Shown: one piece after another, positions 9,253 through 19,008 of the stretch | How the letters are laid out: each line of letters begins with the position of its first letter | Numbering within the stretch: position 1 is the stretch's first letter | The notes under the pieces: generated by a model | The model's database searches: none | What the model was told of the DNA's origin: nothing | What the model saw: the letters and a program-made list of their open reading frames with translations, nothing else | Program-made: the position numbers and the translations under genes | NCBI GenBank assembly: GCA_963793275.1 | Contig: CAWBZL010000001.1 | Coordinates: forward strand, 186,001-250,000 | Length of the DNA stretch: 64,000 bases | Reading direction: 5' to 3' | From: Marinirhabdus sp963793275 | Lineage (GTDB): Bacteria > Bacteroidota > Bacteroidia > Flavobacteriales > Flavobacteriaceae

Positions 9253-10368
9253 TTAAACAGTTAGCTCTTTTAAAACTCTGGCATTATAATGTTCAAAAGT
9301 AAAGGTTTTGGTTACCGTATGACCAGAATTTGCTTTTTCCTGAAGTTGTTCAGTACCAGTAAGCATTGCTTCTTCAATAGTGTGTTGTAAGGTAATAGCA
9401 TTTAAAGGATCTATAAGAAACCCACTATCTTTAACATATTGGGCAATACTTGATACATTGGACACTATGGGAATACACCCAAAATTCATTCCCTCTGCAA
9501 TTACTTTTGGGAACCCTTCAGATTTGCTGGGTAACAGTATGAAATGGCATTTTTTATATACTTCAAAAACCTCATCCCGGGTTAAAAACCCATAAAAATT
9601 TACGTTCATATCAAGTTTAGAGCAAGCTTTTTTATAACTATCCTTTTTGGGACCATCACCAATGAGATGTAAACAGCCAATTGCATTATTGTTTTGTAAA
9701 GCAGTAAACGCTTCAACTATTAAATGAACACCTTTCGCATCTTCCAATCTTCCAACAAAGCAAAAATCGAATGTTTCTTTATAGGATTTTTCTCCAATAA
9801 CAACTGCACCTAACGCTCGTTCCTCATGGGTAAGACAAGGGTTTTCAAAAGAAACACATTGTTCCGGTTGTCCTTTCCAGCTACCATTAATTGTTACTTT
9901 TCTGGATTGATGTGTAAGCATCCATCTTTGAAATGCATAGGCATAAGGAGCATTGGCTTGTTTCCAGTTTCCCGCATATTTAAACCAGCCTTTTTTAGAA
10001 GTTAGAAAAATTAAATAGGGTAGTACAAAAACTCCTATCCCTGTAGGTGCTCTAAATTGAAACACATCAACTTTCTTTAGGGTCTTATGTATAACAGATA
10101 AAACACGGGGGATTGAAAAAAGCACACCCATTTTATCCTTAAAATTACTACCCCCCACTGGGGGTAAGGGAACTAGATGAATTGTGCTACTTGTATACGC
10201 TATAGAACTTAAGGGAGCCTCAATGTCTCTATGCAACATCGCTACATGGTAAATTGTCTCAAAATGAGGTGCCAGATTATTTAGTTCAGTAATTGTAAGG
10301 CCCCAGCCAACAATTGTTCCGGAAGCATCAAGATAATGATTTGTATGTGAAATTATAACTAATTTCAT
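9253..10368 (-). CDS. Glycosyltransferase family 4
   Basis: A 371-residue GT4 glycosyltransferase. The C-terminal domain shows FCFVGRLEDAKGVHLIVEAF, HLIGDGPKKD and the donor-site motif SEGFPKVIAEGMNFGCIPIV, with the intact EX7E pair (E of EGF and E of AEG). The N-terminus is hydrophobic (MKLVIISHTNHY) and includes a loop for acceptor binding. The start ATG overlaps the stop of the upstream gene (ATGA, 10365-10368), evidence of translational coupling. Probably adds one sugar of the EPS repeat in the cytoplasm; specificity is not readable. Confidence 0.88.
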   Translation of the reverse strand: MKLVIISHTNHYLDASGTIVGWGLTITELNNLAPHFETIYHVAMLHRDIEAPLSSIAYTSSTIHLVPLPPVGGSNFKDKMGVLFSIPRVLSVIHKTLKKVDVFQFRAPTGIGVFVLPYLIFLTSKKGWFKYAGNWKQANAPYAYAFQRWMLTHQSRKVTINGSWKGQPEQCVSFENPCLTHEERALGAVVIGEKSYKETFDFCFVGRLEDAKGVHLIVEAFTALQNNNAIGCLHLIGDGPKKDSYKKACSKLDMNVNFYGFLTRDEVFEVYKKCHFILLPSKSEGFPKVIAEGMNFGCIPIVSNVSSIAQYVKDSGFLIDPLNAITLQHTIEEAMLTGTEQLQEKANSGHTVTKTFTFEHYNARVLKELTV

Positions 10369-11447
10369 GTCTTTAAAACAGTTACATAGCTATCAATTAT
10401 TTTATCCCAGGTAAAATTTTGAGACCATTTGAGAGCATTTTTTGAGTATGTAGTATGATTCTCTAAAATATCAGAAAAGGCCTTAATAATTTGCGGTTCG
10501 GAAGTGGGATTGACCAACTTTCCGGAGTAATTGTGCGAAATAGCATCTTCAATCCCACAGTTTATTGAACCAATTGCAGGAATGCCTAAAGCATTTGCTT
10601 CCAGGATCGCTATCCCGAAACCTTCAACAGCTCCTGAACTTGTAGGTTGGCTCAACATCATAAAGACGGTAGAATCCTTCAGTAACTCTATTTTTTTTTC
10701 TTCTGAAACATTTCCGTGGAAAACAATTGTATCCTCCACACCAATGTTCTTAGCCAGAGCTAACATCGTATCCTTTTCAGTAGGAATACCCACAATATCA
10801 TATTTTATAGCAGGGAAGTGCTTTAAAATGCCGGGTAATGCTTTAATAACATTTTGCTGTCCTTTACGCTCAGAAACATTCCCTACGGTAATCAACCGAA
10901 TTTGATCTAATTTCTTTAAACTTTCAGTACAAAGCGCATCAATTTCGAAACCATTTGGAATTACATTGCATTTCTTTTGCAACGCTGGTGGCAGTAGTGA
11001 TTTGGTATACTTTGAAACTGCAATAATTGAAGTAAATTTACTCAAGCACCAATTCGTAAACTTATTTTCTTTTTTAAGCTCAGAACCGTGGACAACAGCA
11101 AACATTTTTTTATTGGTAAAGAAACACAGCATTCCACCAACCCAAAGTGGAAATTTTCCTGAGGCCAGCAATAAATGGTGTTTTTTTAATAGTTTGTGTG
11201 CTACTTGAAATCTTTTTAGGTAGGTAAAGATAACAGGAGATTTCCGAAGCACCCTTCTTACCGTATAAGGTTGGGAAGCATCAAATTTTGCTTCTTGATC
11301 TGCCGTTTTTGAACGAACATCTGTAATCACCGTAACATCGAAATCATGATCACATAGATTTTTAGCTACATGGTGTGCGTGATTTCCTATCCCACCTGGC
11401 TGGGGAGGAAACTCAGATGTAATAAATAATAGCTTAGTTGAGCCCAC
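10365..11447 (-). CDS. Glycosyltransferase family 4
   Basis: A 360-residue GT4 enzyme. It starts MGSTKLLFITSEFPPQPGGI with the glycine-rich loop GGIGNHAHHVAKNL typical of the acceptor domain of this family. The second domain has TVGNVSERKGQQNVIKAL, YDIVGIPTEKD and VEGFGIAILEANALGIPAIG with an intact EX7E pair. It overlaps the next gene by 4 bp and the previous GT2 gene by 14 bp, so translation is coupled on both sides. Sugar specificity is unknown. Confidence 0.88.
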   Translation of the reverse strand: MGSTKLLFITSEFPPQPGGIGNHAHHVAKNLCDHDFDVTVITDVRSKTADQEAKFDASQPYTVRRVLRKSPVIFTYLKRFQVAHKLLKKHHLLLASGKFPLWVGGMLCFFTNKKMFAVVHGSELKKENKFTNWCLSKFTSIIAVSKYTKSLLPPALQKKCNVIPNGFEIDALCTESLKKLDQIRLITVGNVSERKGQQNVIKALPGILKHFPAIKYDIVGIPTEKDTMLALAKNIGVEDTIVFHGNVSEEKKIELLKDSTVFMMLSQPTSSGAVEGFGIAILEANALGIPAIGSINCGIEDAISHNYSGKLVNPTSEPQIIKAFSDILENHTTYSKNALKWSQNFTWDKIIDSYVTVLKT

Positions 11448-12765
11448 GTATTTGAGAACCTTCGTTTATTTTTTTTGAGGCTTTACGCCAGGAAATATAT
11501 ACTTGTAGCCCTATAACTGGCACTAAAAATACGGTAACAAAGATACCCAAAAGTTTAAGCCTACGATTCTTTTTAAATCTATACGGAATTATAGAGGGCG
11601 GTAACGTTTTCAACAAGGCATAGCGGCTTCTTTCAGTCCCAAAATACCTCCTGTAAAAATATAAAACACTGGGAATAGGTCTGGGCGCAAACACCTTCTT
11701 TGGTCTAAAAGCGTCCCAGCTCCCCATGTGCCTTAAACCGCCTGTCCCCACTTTTAAATGCACCCTGGAAGCAAAAGGATTGCTTATGTTTTTGAAACCA
11801 TTTATATACATTCGCATTCCAAATTCTCCATCGCCCATACGTTGTTTTTCAAACTGCCTGTCGTACAATCCAAGGGCTCTAAAAACCGACTTTTTCAACA
11901 ATACATTTCCCGTATCCAGCTGGTCTGCTATTCTAAAATAAGAATAATGCTCGGGGATTGCATCTCCTACAGAAGAAAGGGAGACTCCGGAGGAACCTTC
12001 GGCATTAAAATAATCCAAACAACGTAAATGCTGCAAAATCCAGTCCTCATCTACCCTGCTATCGTCATCAAAAAACAAAAGAAGTTCTGCCTTCGAAACT
12101 TCTATGGCCGTATTTCTCGCCAGCCAGAGTGCCTTCTCCTTTTGATGCGTGAGATGTATGTTAAGGTTAAAATCTTTATAAAACTGTTCAGAAAAATTAT
12201 CAGATTGGTCTACAATGAGTACTTCAAAGTGTTTGTAAGACTGTTTTTCAAGGTCTTCCAAGACATCCCTTAAATATTCATACCTGTTAAGCGTAGGTAT
12301 AATTACAGATACTAATGGTTTTGAAGCAACCAGATTACTTTCGAACGTTTTAAATTCTTTATAGGGTAATGCCTTTTTTGCGAGTTGCTGTTTTTTAACA
12401 CTGCGTGCGTATACAAAGCCCGCAATTTCTTTAAACGGATTCTTGAAACTTAATAAACGCAACAACAACACATACAAAGACCAGATTGGGCTAAAATAAG
12501 ACCTTATGAATGTATATTCATCTTTTACCGGAAGCTTTTCAAAACTCTTATAAAATTTCTGTTCAGCTACAAAACCTATATGTAGTGCCTGCCACGAAAC
12601 GTCGTATTCTTTGGCTTCCTGTGAAGTGAAGTGAAGGTTCGGTTGCACCCTTTCCTTTATGTGCTCTGGTATCCCACTATAGTGAGGATATATATACGTG
12701 CCATCTAGTCTTGGAACCGAGAAATATCTAACGGGCTGCAGGTATTTTAAAAATCTAAAAGGCAT
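11434..12765 (-). CDS. Glycosyltransferase family 2 with N-terminal extension
   Basis: A 443-residue inverting GT-A enzyme. The GT2 domain begins near residue 152 (VSVIIPTLNRYEYLRDVLED) and contains VDQSDNF and the acidic metal site FFDDDSRVDEDW. About 150 residues precede it with no GT2 features; they are basic and contain a hydrophobic stretch (YVLLLRLLSF), perhaps a membrane-facing region. A single transmembrane helix lies near the C-terminus (LKLLGIFVTVFLVPVIGL). The extended N-terminus makes it the longest GT2 in the block. The 14-bp overlap with the downstream GT4 gene suggests coupling. The acceptor is unknown. Confidence 0.82.
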   Translation of the reverse strand: MPFRFLKYLQPVRYFSVPRLDGTYIYPHYSGIPEHIKERVQPNLHFTSQEAKEYDVSWQALHIGFVAEQKFYKSFEKLPVKDEYTFIRSYFSPIWSLYVLLLRLLSFKNPFKEIAGFVYARSVKKQQLAKKALPYKEFKTFESNLVASKPLVSVIIPTLNRYEYLRDVLEDLEKQSYKHFEVLIVDQSDNFSEQFYKDFNLNIHLTHQKEKALWLARNTAIEVSKAELLLFFDDDSRVDEDWILQHLRCLDYFNAEGSSGVSLSSVGDAIPEHYSYFRIADQLDTGNVLLKKSVFRALGLYDRQFEKQRMGDGEFGMRMYINGFKNISNPFASRVHLKVGTGGLRHMGSWDAFRPKKVFAPRPIPSVLYFYRRYFGTERSRYALLKTLPPSIIPYRFKKNRRLKLLGIFVTVFLVPVIGLQVYISWRKASKKINEGSQIRGLN

Positions 12766-12780
12766 ATACGAAGGTACTCT

Positions 12781-13659
12781 TTAGTGTGCTTCTGAAAAAT
12801 AAGTTTCCATAAAAATTTCAGTAAAACGTTTGGCTCCTTTGGTATTTAAATGGATCTGGTCGCTAAAATATTCCCGGTTTTTGAGACTGTCGGCAAAATT
12901 GGTGTAGTTGGGTAAAAAAGTATTCAGTAGTTCAATATCACCTTCAAATTTATAGTAGGGAGCCGTGAAGAAGTAGATATCGATGTTTCTGGTTTCACAA
13001 AACGCAACTAAGGCGGTGTAATAGCAATTCTCTTCAACCAGCGCAATATCCGGGATGAACTCCTTTTCTTCCTCCAAAACACCATAACGGGGCATATACC
13101 CTTTCGTACGTTCGTAATCATATCCTGTTCCAAACAAAGACGAGAACACTTCTCTTGCCCCTAACCTTCCGCCAAATTTCTGGTAGCGGTAAAATGGAAC
13201 ATACCGGTAAGCACTATAGCGGTTTCCGAAGTCTTCAAAATGCTCAAAAACTTCTTTTTCATACAGATATGGCATCCAGACTACCTCGCCAATGGGATCC
13301 GGAAAATCCTGACGGTACTGACTGTCTGTCTGCACATACACCGCCTTGGTATCACCGTGTTGTAAAAATTCTTCCAGCAATGCCTGTGTTTCAATAATAT
13401 TGCAGGAATTCATCCCCAGATTATAGCCCTTTTTCCCTGTTTTTGCTTCAATTAGAGTGGGTTCCAGCGTATAATTGGCGCGTGAAGAACCTAAAATGAG
13501 ATACTCTAATTGGGGTTTATTTTCCAGATCACGTATCCACATCAATTTATTTCTGTGGGCACCCGTGTTAAAGACGGTAGTATAAAATACATCCAACACC
13601 AACATACTTACGAGTGTTATCGCGATGAAAATTAAGACGTATTTTATAAATGTTTTCAT
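12781..13659 (-). CDS. SGNH-like membrane-anchored acyltransferase partner
   Basis: A 292-residue protein with an N-terminal membrane anchor (residues 6-26) and an SGNH-hydrolase-like periplasmic domain. The nucleophile block is GSSRA (57-61, Ser58 or Ser59) and the C-terminal block is DQIHLNTKGA, giving the Asp267/His270 pair. Such proteins (AlgJ/AlgX, DltD, PatB types) take an acyl group passed by an MBOAT protein and put it on a glycan. The gene starts at the very base where the MBOAT gene ends (TAATG overlap), the same arrangement as the pair at 28206-30594. Function as O-acetyltransferase is inferred from this pairing. Confidence 0.78.
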   Translation of the reverse strand: MKTFIKYVLIFIAITLVSMLVLDVFYTTVFNTGAHRNKLMWIRDLENKPQLEYLILGSSRANYTLEPTLIEAKTGKKGYNLGMNSCNIIETQALLEEFLQHGDTKAVYVQTDSQYRQDFPDPIGEVVWMPYLYEKEVFEHFEDFGNRYSAYRYVPFYRYQKFGGRLGAREVFSSLFGTGYDYERTKGYMPRYGVLEEEKEFIPDIALVEENCYYTALVAFCETRNIDIYFFTAPYYKFEGDIELLNTFLPNYTNFADSLKNREYFSDQIHLNTKGAKRFTEIFMETYFSEAH

Positions 13660-15088
13660 TAAAATTTAAAGTAAAAGAATTGTTTCAGTTCTTCAAAATT
13701 ACCCAGGAAGACGATAAACAAGATCACCAATCCGGTTCTAAAAAATTCAGGTTTGGGTGAAAAAAGCGGAAACTCTTTGTTCCGGTTGTACCATTCCCAC
13801 CAAAGTAACAATAACAGCAATGGTAGCAATTCAAAAGCATATCTGTAAATACCCAACATTCCCTGATAAGCAGAAAATTCAAGAATTTTTTCTATATATG
13901 AAATTGCTTCGGAAATGGTCGCAGTTCTAAAAAATATAAGCCCAAAAGCTATCCCGCTAAACACAAGTGTCATTTCAGCAAAATCGCGAAAACCGGGTAA
14001 CGATTTTGGATTTACATTTTTAAACGAATGTATTTCAGTTTTTCTGAAAATAGAAGGCAAAAAGAAAAGTCCGTATAAAACACCCCAGACTATAAAATTC
14101 CACGAAGCCCCGTGCCAGAAACCACAAAGGATAAATACAACCATAACGTTTCTTGCCTGAAGTAACTTGCCGTGCCTGCTTCCACCTAGTGGGATATACA
14201 CATAATCCCGGAACCAGGTCATTAATGAAATATGCCAGCGTCGCCAAAACTCGGCCATACTTCTGGAAAAATAGGGGTATTTAAAGTTTACGCTCAATTT
14301 AAAGTTGAACAACCGCGCTGTACCAATAGCTATATCGCTATACCCGGAAAAATCTCCATACACCTGAAACGCAAAATATACAGCGCCTAGCACCAACGTC
14401 AAACTGCTGTACGATTGGTAATTATCGAAGATCTCATTGGCGTATTGTGCACAATTATCTGCTATGACCAGCTTTTTGAATAAACCCCAGATTATTTGTT
14501 TGATCCCAATAACCGCCTGGTCTTTATGAAACGTACGTTTTTTAAAAAATTGCGGTAATAAATTTGTGGCACGTTCAATTGGCCCGGCGACCAACTGCGG
14601 GAAAAAAGATACAAAGGCTGTAAAGGCTACAAAATCTTTGGTGGGTTGCATTTTTCTTCGGTACACATCTATGGTGTAGCTAAGCGTCTGGAAGGTATAA
14701 AAAGATATTCCAACGGGCAGAATTATGCTTAACCTATTGGCAGTAAAACTACTCCCAAAGAGTGAAAAAGCATCTACAAAGCTATCCAGAAAGAAATTAT
14801 AATACTTAAAAAAGCCCAGTAAACCAATATTCACAAAAATGCTTACCAGTAGGAAAAATTTTCTTTTAGATGGGCGTTGCTCCCTTTGTAGTGCGAGCCC
14901 TACCCCATAATCTACCACAGTGCTAAAGAAAATTAAAAACAAAAACCGCCAGTCCCACCATCCATAAAAAAGATAGCTCGCAAAAACCAGCAGGATATTT
15001 TGGGCCTTAGGTTTTTACCAAAAACAAACCAGTATAGTATAAAAACTACAGGTAAGAAAATAGCAAAATCCAGTGAGTTAAAAAGCAC
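13659..15088 (-). pseudogene. MBOAT family O-acyltransferase, frameshifted near N-terminus
   Basis: Membrane-bound O-acyltransferase (AlgI/DltB group) that moves acyl groups across the inner membrane for glycan acylation. A GTG at 15088 starts MLFNSLDFAIFLPVVF, matching the paralogue at 30594, and runs 27 codons to CTA (15010-15008). One base is then missing (CTAAG where CTAAAG is needed, between 15008 and 15007). In the other frame the protein continues KAQNILLVFASYLFYGWWD and on to the stop at 13659. The rest is intact: RWHISLMTWFRDYVYIPLGG and GFWHGASWNFIVWG with the presumed catalytic His. An internal TTG start at 14942 would lose about 50 residues and a membrane helix. Restored length about 476, like the 483-residue paralogue. 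Confidence 0.82.
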
Positions 15089-15096
15089 AAGAATGT

Positions 15097-15936
15097 TTAA
15101 TTAGGTACACAAAAGATATTAAGCGGTAATTTTTCATTTACATCAAAAGGCTTCAATTCCATATTGAGAATGGTGTAATTTCGGCTATTAAAAAAATCGT
15201 ATAATTTTATATTCTTATTGGTTTCCACAACTACAATAGGTTGTAATCTATTGAGTATTTTTTCAGCTCCTTCCAGTATATCGAGCTCTATCCCGTCCAC
15301 GTCTATTTTTATAAAATCCAATCGTTTAAAATCGATGAAGTAATCATCCAGGGTTATCATTTCAATAACTGCTTTACTTTTTAACTGCGCGGCTCCAACT
15401 TCTCCTTTTTTCGTGTTTGATGTGGTACTTGCCAATGAAATCTCAATAGTTCCTTTTTGTTTTCCAACGGCAACATGGGTCGGGATGATTTTAGCGTTGA
15501 GACTATTGAGAGCAATAGATTTTTCAATAGTTTTAAATATATTAGGATGTGGCTCAAACGAATAGACTTTCCCGTTCTGGCTTATAGTTTGCGCCCATAC
15601 CAAACTCAAAAATCCAAAATTGGCACCTACATCTGCTATCACATAATCATCGGCAGCACTGGGTTTATGTTGTTGAAGGATCTTAATAGAACTGTTCAGT
15701 AATTTTGTTTCTATTCCCCGCTCTTGCGCCTTCGTGGCTATTTGAATTGAGCTTATAAATTGAAAGGATGCTGTATAGTTTCCATATTGTTTTTTTACTA
15801 AAACCTGCAATTCTCTAAAGCCACTCTTTTTTCTAAAAAAAGACTCGCGTATAGGCTTTAAAAGTTTTGATTTGCCTAAGCTTTTCTTGTACTTCTCCGG
15901 AATTATTTTATATAGGTATGCTCTAAGTTTATTCAT
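15097..15936 (-). CDS. FkbM family methyltransferase
   Basis: A 279-residue SAM-dependent methyltransferase of the FkbM group, which usually O-methylates sugars or other small hydroxyl compounds. Motif I is DVGANFGFLSL (about 103-113), followed by VYSFEPHPNIFKTIEKSIAL and the family hallmark FIKIDVDGIELDILEGAEKI. The basic N-terminus (about 90 residues) is variable. It ends 8 bp before the MBOAT start and begins 8 bp inside the exostosin-like gene upstream, so it is operonic. Methylation of a sugar of this polysaccharide is the natural inference; the position is unknown. Confidence 0.82.
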   Translation of the reverse strand: MNKLRAYLYKIIPEKYKKSLGKSKLLKPIRESFFRKKSGFRELQVLVKKQYGNYTASFQFISSIQIATKAQERGIETKLLNSSIKILQQHKPSAADDYVIADVGANFGFLSLVWAQTISQNGKVYSFEPHPNIFKTIEKSIALNSLNAKIIPTHVAVGKQKGTIEISLASTTSNTKKGEVGAAQLKSKAVIEMITLDDYFIDFKRLDFIKIDVDGIELDILEGAEKILNRLQPIVVVETNKNIKLYDFFNSRNYTILNMELKPFDVNEKLPLNIFCVPN

Positions 15937-16978
15937 TTAGATACGATTTAAAAAAACCTCCAACATTCAATTTTTTCTCCCAAAGCTTTCTGTTTTGTAC
16001 TTGTAATACCTCAAATTGCTGAGGCGACAGATTAGTGTGAAATTGCCTAACTTTTTCGGCTACCGCATTCCTATCGCTATATGCTAGCCAAATCATGTGC
16101 TTCTCCCAATCTATTATTTCATTTAAAGGTAGTAAACAATCGGTATCCACAAAAATGGGGATCCTTCCCATCGCTAGAGCTTCATAAAATCGAACCGAAA
16201 AATTACCTGCTCCACGTACACAAACAATATAATCACTTTCCTGCATGTTATCATAAAACTCCAGAGTGGTTCGTTTCCTCATCCTCTCTGTGGTAGCTCC
16301 CGCCCTGTATTTTTTTCTGTAAACAAAATTGGTTTCCACACCTTTAGCATCCTCCAAATTTTTTAATACCGAAGCCCGTAGATATGACGTTGACAACAAT
16401 TGCTGCGCTGGCGAATTACTTATACCCAATCCCGATTTTATATTTCTCCCCAACGTTTTGGCAAACTCCTGTAATGCGTTTCCTATGGAAGCATTTGCCT
16501 GTCCACAAAAACCAATTGTAGGATTTGAGTTGTACGGTCTGATTTGAATTTTTGTGGTATTATAGTTTTTTACTAACGGATCTTCAATAAAAGCAGGATA
16601 TCCCTTATGGTTTACTGAAAGTTTAGATTTTTCACCACTTTGCCTGAAAACTAAAAGGTTATCATAATCCTTCACTTTCACACCAAAATCACCTATCATA
16701 AAAGAAAGTACTTTTTTATCTTGTAAAGCAGCTTCCTGAACAACTGTTTCGGCTTCTGAAACTTTTTTTTCTGAAATATAAAAATTCCAGGACATTGAAA
16801 GTACTACGTAATCTGAAGTCTCCATGGTATCAGTAAAAAATATCTCATTTTCTGAAATACCATACTGCTCTACTCTGGAAGAATCACTATAGCCTTCCCC
16901 TTTTTCAAACGGTTTTAATAACGGGAAAATATGTCGCCGTTTTCGATATACCTTTAAAGGAACAAAAAGACGAATCAT
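15929..16978 (-). CDS. Exostosin-family (GT47-like) glycosyltransferase
   Basis: A 349-residue protein whose C-terminal half matches exostosin-type glycosyltransferases: SDYIVCVRGAGNFSVRFYEA, then LAMGRIPIFVDTD and LPLNEIIDWEKHMIWL. The RF-E-A-x-x-G-x-IP segment is the donor-binding signature of that family. The N-terminal half is poorly conserved. Exostosin domains are best known from animal and plant glycan synthesis but also occur in bacterial polysaccharide loci. The gene overlaps its upstream neighbour by 4 bp (16975-16978) and the FkbM gene by 8 bp. The transferred sugar is unknown. Confidence 0.75.
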   Translation of the reverse strand: MIRLFVPLKVYRKRRHIFPLLKPFEKGEGYSDSSRVEQYGISENEIFFTDTMETSDYVVLSMSWNFYISEKKVSEAETVVQEAALQDKKVLSFMIGDFGVKVKDYDNLLVFRQSGEKSKLSVNHKGYPAFIEDPLVKNYNTTKIQIRPYNSNPTIGFCGQANASIGNALQEFAKTLGRNIKSGLGISNSPAQQLLSTSYLRASVLKNLEDAKGVETNFVYRKKYRAGATTERMRKRTTLEFYDNMQESDYIVCVRGAGNFSVRFYEALAMGRIPIFVDTDCLLPLNEIIDWEKHMIWLAYSDRNAVAEKVRQFHTNLSPQQFEVLQVQNRKLWEKKLNVGGFFKSYLNE

Positions 16979-18150
16979 AATTTTTCAGTATAAAATGAAA
17001 CAAATTTTTGTTGCTGCTGCTCGATAGTAAAATGTGTTTGCGCACGCTGCTTTGCTTTTTTTGAAATCTTTTCTTTTTCTTCCATGGAAAGCTGAGTAAC
17101 TTTTTTAATTGTTTCTGCCAACGCTTTAGCATCACTCACAGGGAACAACCATCCGGTTTTTCTATCGATAATATTTTCCGGCAAAGCCCCTACATTACTC
17201 GCAATAGCCAATTTTCCCAAAGCCTGCGCCTCCAGAACGGCGTTACAGAACCCTTCGTTTATGCTAGGCTGTAAATAAATTTCGGTAGCATTTAATCGTT
17301 CTAAGGTAGCGTCGTGGGATAATTTTCCGTGAAATATAACCAAATTGGTTAAATCTTCCTCATACACTTGGAAGCTATAGCGTTCAAAATCTTTTGTATT
17401 GCCATCACCAATTATATGATACTGAAATTCAAAACCTTCTTTTTTTAATAACCCCATGGCAGCAATGGCTGTATCCAATCCTTTAATCCAATTAAGGCGC
17501 GCAATAGTTGTTATTTGAAGAATATTAGTAAATGTTTCAGACGGTTTTGGTAAGTAATTTATCGCTATCGCGGGTGTGATGATACGGTGCGGTACTTTTT
17601 CTGACAAACCTAAACCAATCGCTTTTTTATAGAGGTACTCAGAAATACTATGTACTTTGTCCACAGTTTCCCACAAAGTATGGTAGCAATCCGGAGATTT
17701 TAACGGATAGACATTCAAATCGAAGCCCCGGAAGCTCACCGCCATCTTTGCCCCAATCGCCTTTGCAACGTATTCACTGCCTAAAGCCTGAGTCGCAAAA
17801 CCAAAATGTACCCAATCTAAATTTGCGTTTAAAATATGAGCGTTTAAATATATACTTTTAAAAACAGAACCCCAGGATGCACTATTGGCTCTTTCTAGTT
17901 TTATAAACCGTTTAACCCTAGTTAAATTTGGTACTAATCCTACATACACCCACAGCATTTTGATGATTTGTAATGGTAAAAAGGAAAGTACTTTGGGTGC
18001 CAACTGTACCTCACATAAATTAAAAGCTGCAGATCTTTTCTGAACAAATAACTGAACCTTGTATCCACGAGCTTGTAACCCTTTTATTTTACTGGTAAAA
18101 AAGGTTTCTGAATAACCTGGGGTTTGTGAAAGTACAATACCTATGCGCAT
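16975..18150 (-). CDS. Glycosyltransferase family 4
   Basis: A 391-residue GT4 enzyme starting MRIGIVLSQTPGYSETFF. The acceptor domain has VSFRGFDLNVYPL and WVHFGFATQALGSEY; the donor domain has ITTIARLNWIKGLDTAIAAM, YHIIGDGNTKDFER and INEGFCNAVLEAQALGKLAI with a complete EX7E pair. The pattern resembles colanic-acid type transferases (WcaL/AmsK-like), but the sugar cannot be named. Overlaps the exostosin gene by 4 bp and lies 3 bp from the sulfotransferase upstream. Confidence 0.87.
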   Translation of the reverse strand: MRIGIVLSQTPGYSETFFTSKIKGLQARGYKVQLFVQKRSAAFNLCEVQLAPKVLSFLPLQIIKMLWVYVGLVPNLTRVKRFIKLERANSASWGSVFKSIYLNAHILNANLDWVHFGFATQALGSEYVAKAIGAKMAVSFRGFDLNVYPLKSPDCYHTLWETVDKVHSISEYLYKKAIGLGLSEKVPHRIITPAIAINYLPKPSETFTNILQITTIARLNWIKGLDTAIAAMGLLKKEGFEFQYHIIGDGNTKDFERYSFQVYEEDLTNLVIFHGKLSHDATLERLNATEIYLQPSINEGFCNAVLEAQALGKLAIASNVGALPENIIDRKTGWLFPVSDAKALAETIKKVTQLSMEEKEKISKKAKQRAQTHFTIEQQQQKFVSFYTEKL

Positions 18151-18153
18151 AGC

Positions 18154-19008
18154 CTAAGCGTGTTGTCTAGGATAAAAGTGAGCCCCAAAGGTATCTAAAA
18201 TAGCATTGATCCGGCCAAGCTCCTCGCTACTGAATTTTTTTACCGAAACTTCTCTCTTTTTAATTTCACTTTTGGGATGTGTTTTTGAAGAAGGCTTACT
18301 ATATTCTTTTTCCAGCATTGCGAGAGGTTCGAGATCAAAATCTGCACACAATTGCAGGAACACATTCATATCGTTTCTTAAGTCCTCGTATCGTAAAAGT
18401 CTGTAATGACTAGATTCGGCTTGCTGTAGTGAAATAGGCACTACATTTTCAATACACCAGCGAATGGTTAGTTTTTCTAAATCGGAATACTGCGCTAGCT
18501 CTTTAAATTGAAATTGAAATGCCTGCTGAAGCATTGCTCCCAATTTTTTATCCTGTGTAAACCTTCTCAAATCATACAACCAAGGAAATTTCACCCGCTG
18601 TTGAGAATGCAACACATCATACGGATTCCGAAGTATATGCACCACAGGAATCCCAAACTCCTGTTGCATATAATACGCTGCCAGATTACATCGCACAAAC
18701 TTAATGACAAATCTTTTTGGAATCAATGGCCATAAGTGCCGTTTCCATTTTCGGTTGCTGTTTTGAGCGATCCAATCGTTATCTACCCTGTTGGCGAAAA
18801 TCTTTTCTAAGTACGCGTGGCCCTTTTCAAAACCCGATTTTTGTGTCACCAATCTGTCACAAAGCAAATGCCCGTTTGGAGTATTAAATTCATGTTCCGG
18901 TTCAAAAAGACTGCGGTAGCGGTATTGTTTGGCTATGGTTTCGGCCAGCCAGCTCGTGCCACTTCTGGCAGCACCTACTATAATAATATGTTTTTTAAAG
19001 CGTGTCAT
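18154..19008 (-). CDS. Sulfotransferase
   Basis: A 284-residue PAPS-dependent sulfotransferase. The 5'-phosphosulfate loop is IIVGAARSGTSWL (about 10-22) and the 3'-phosphate site is VVHILRNPYDVLHSQQR, both at the positions expected for the Sulfotransfer family. A C-terminal KTHPKSEIKKRE segment is basic. Placed one base from the GT4 at 19009 and 3 bp from the GT4 downstream, it very likely sulfates the growing glycan; sulfated exopolysaccharides are common in marine bacteria. The PAPS-making genes (cysD/N/C) are not in the window. Sulfation of another acceptor cannot be excluded. Confidence 0.82.
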   Translation of the reverse strand: MTRFKKHIIIVGAARSGTSWLAETIAKQYRYRSLFEPEHEFNTPNGHLLCDRLVTQKSGFEKGHAYLEKIFANRVDNDWIAQNSNRKWKRHLWPLIPKRFVIKFVRCNLAAYYMQQEFGIPVVHILRNPYDVLHSQQRVKFPWLYDLRRFTQDKKLGAMLQQAFQFQFKELAQYSDLEKLTIRWCIENVVPISLQQAESSHYRLLRYEDLRNDMNVFLQLCADFDLEPLAMLEKEYSKPSSKTHPKSEIKKREVSVKKFSSEELGRINAILDTFGAHFYPRQHA

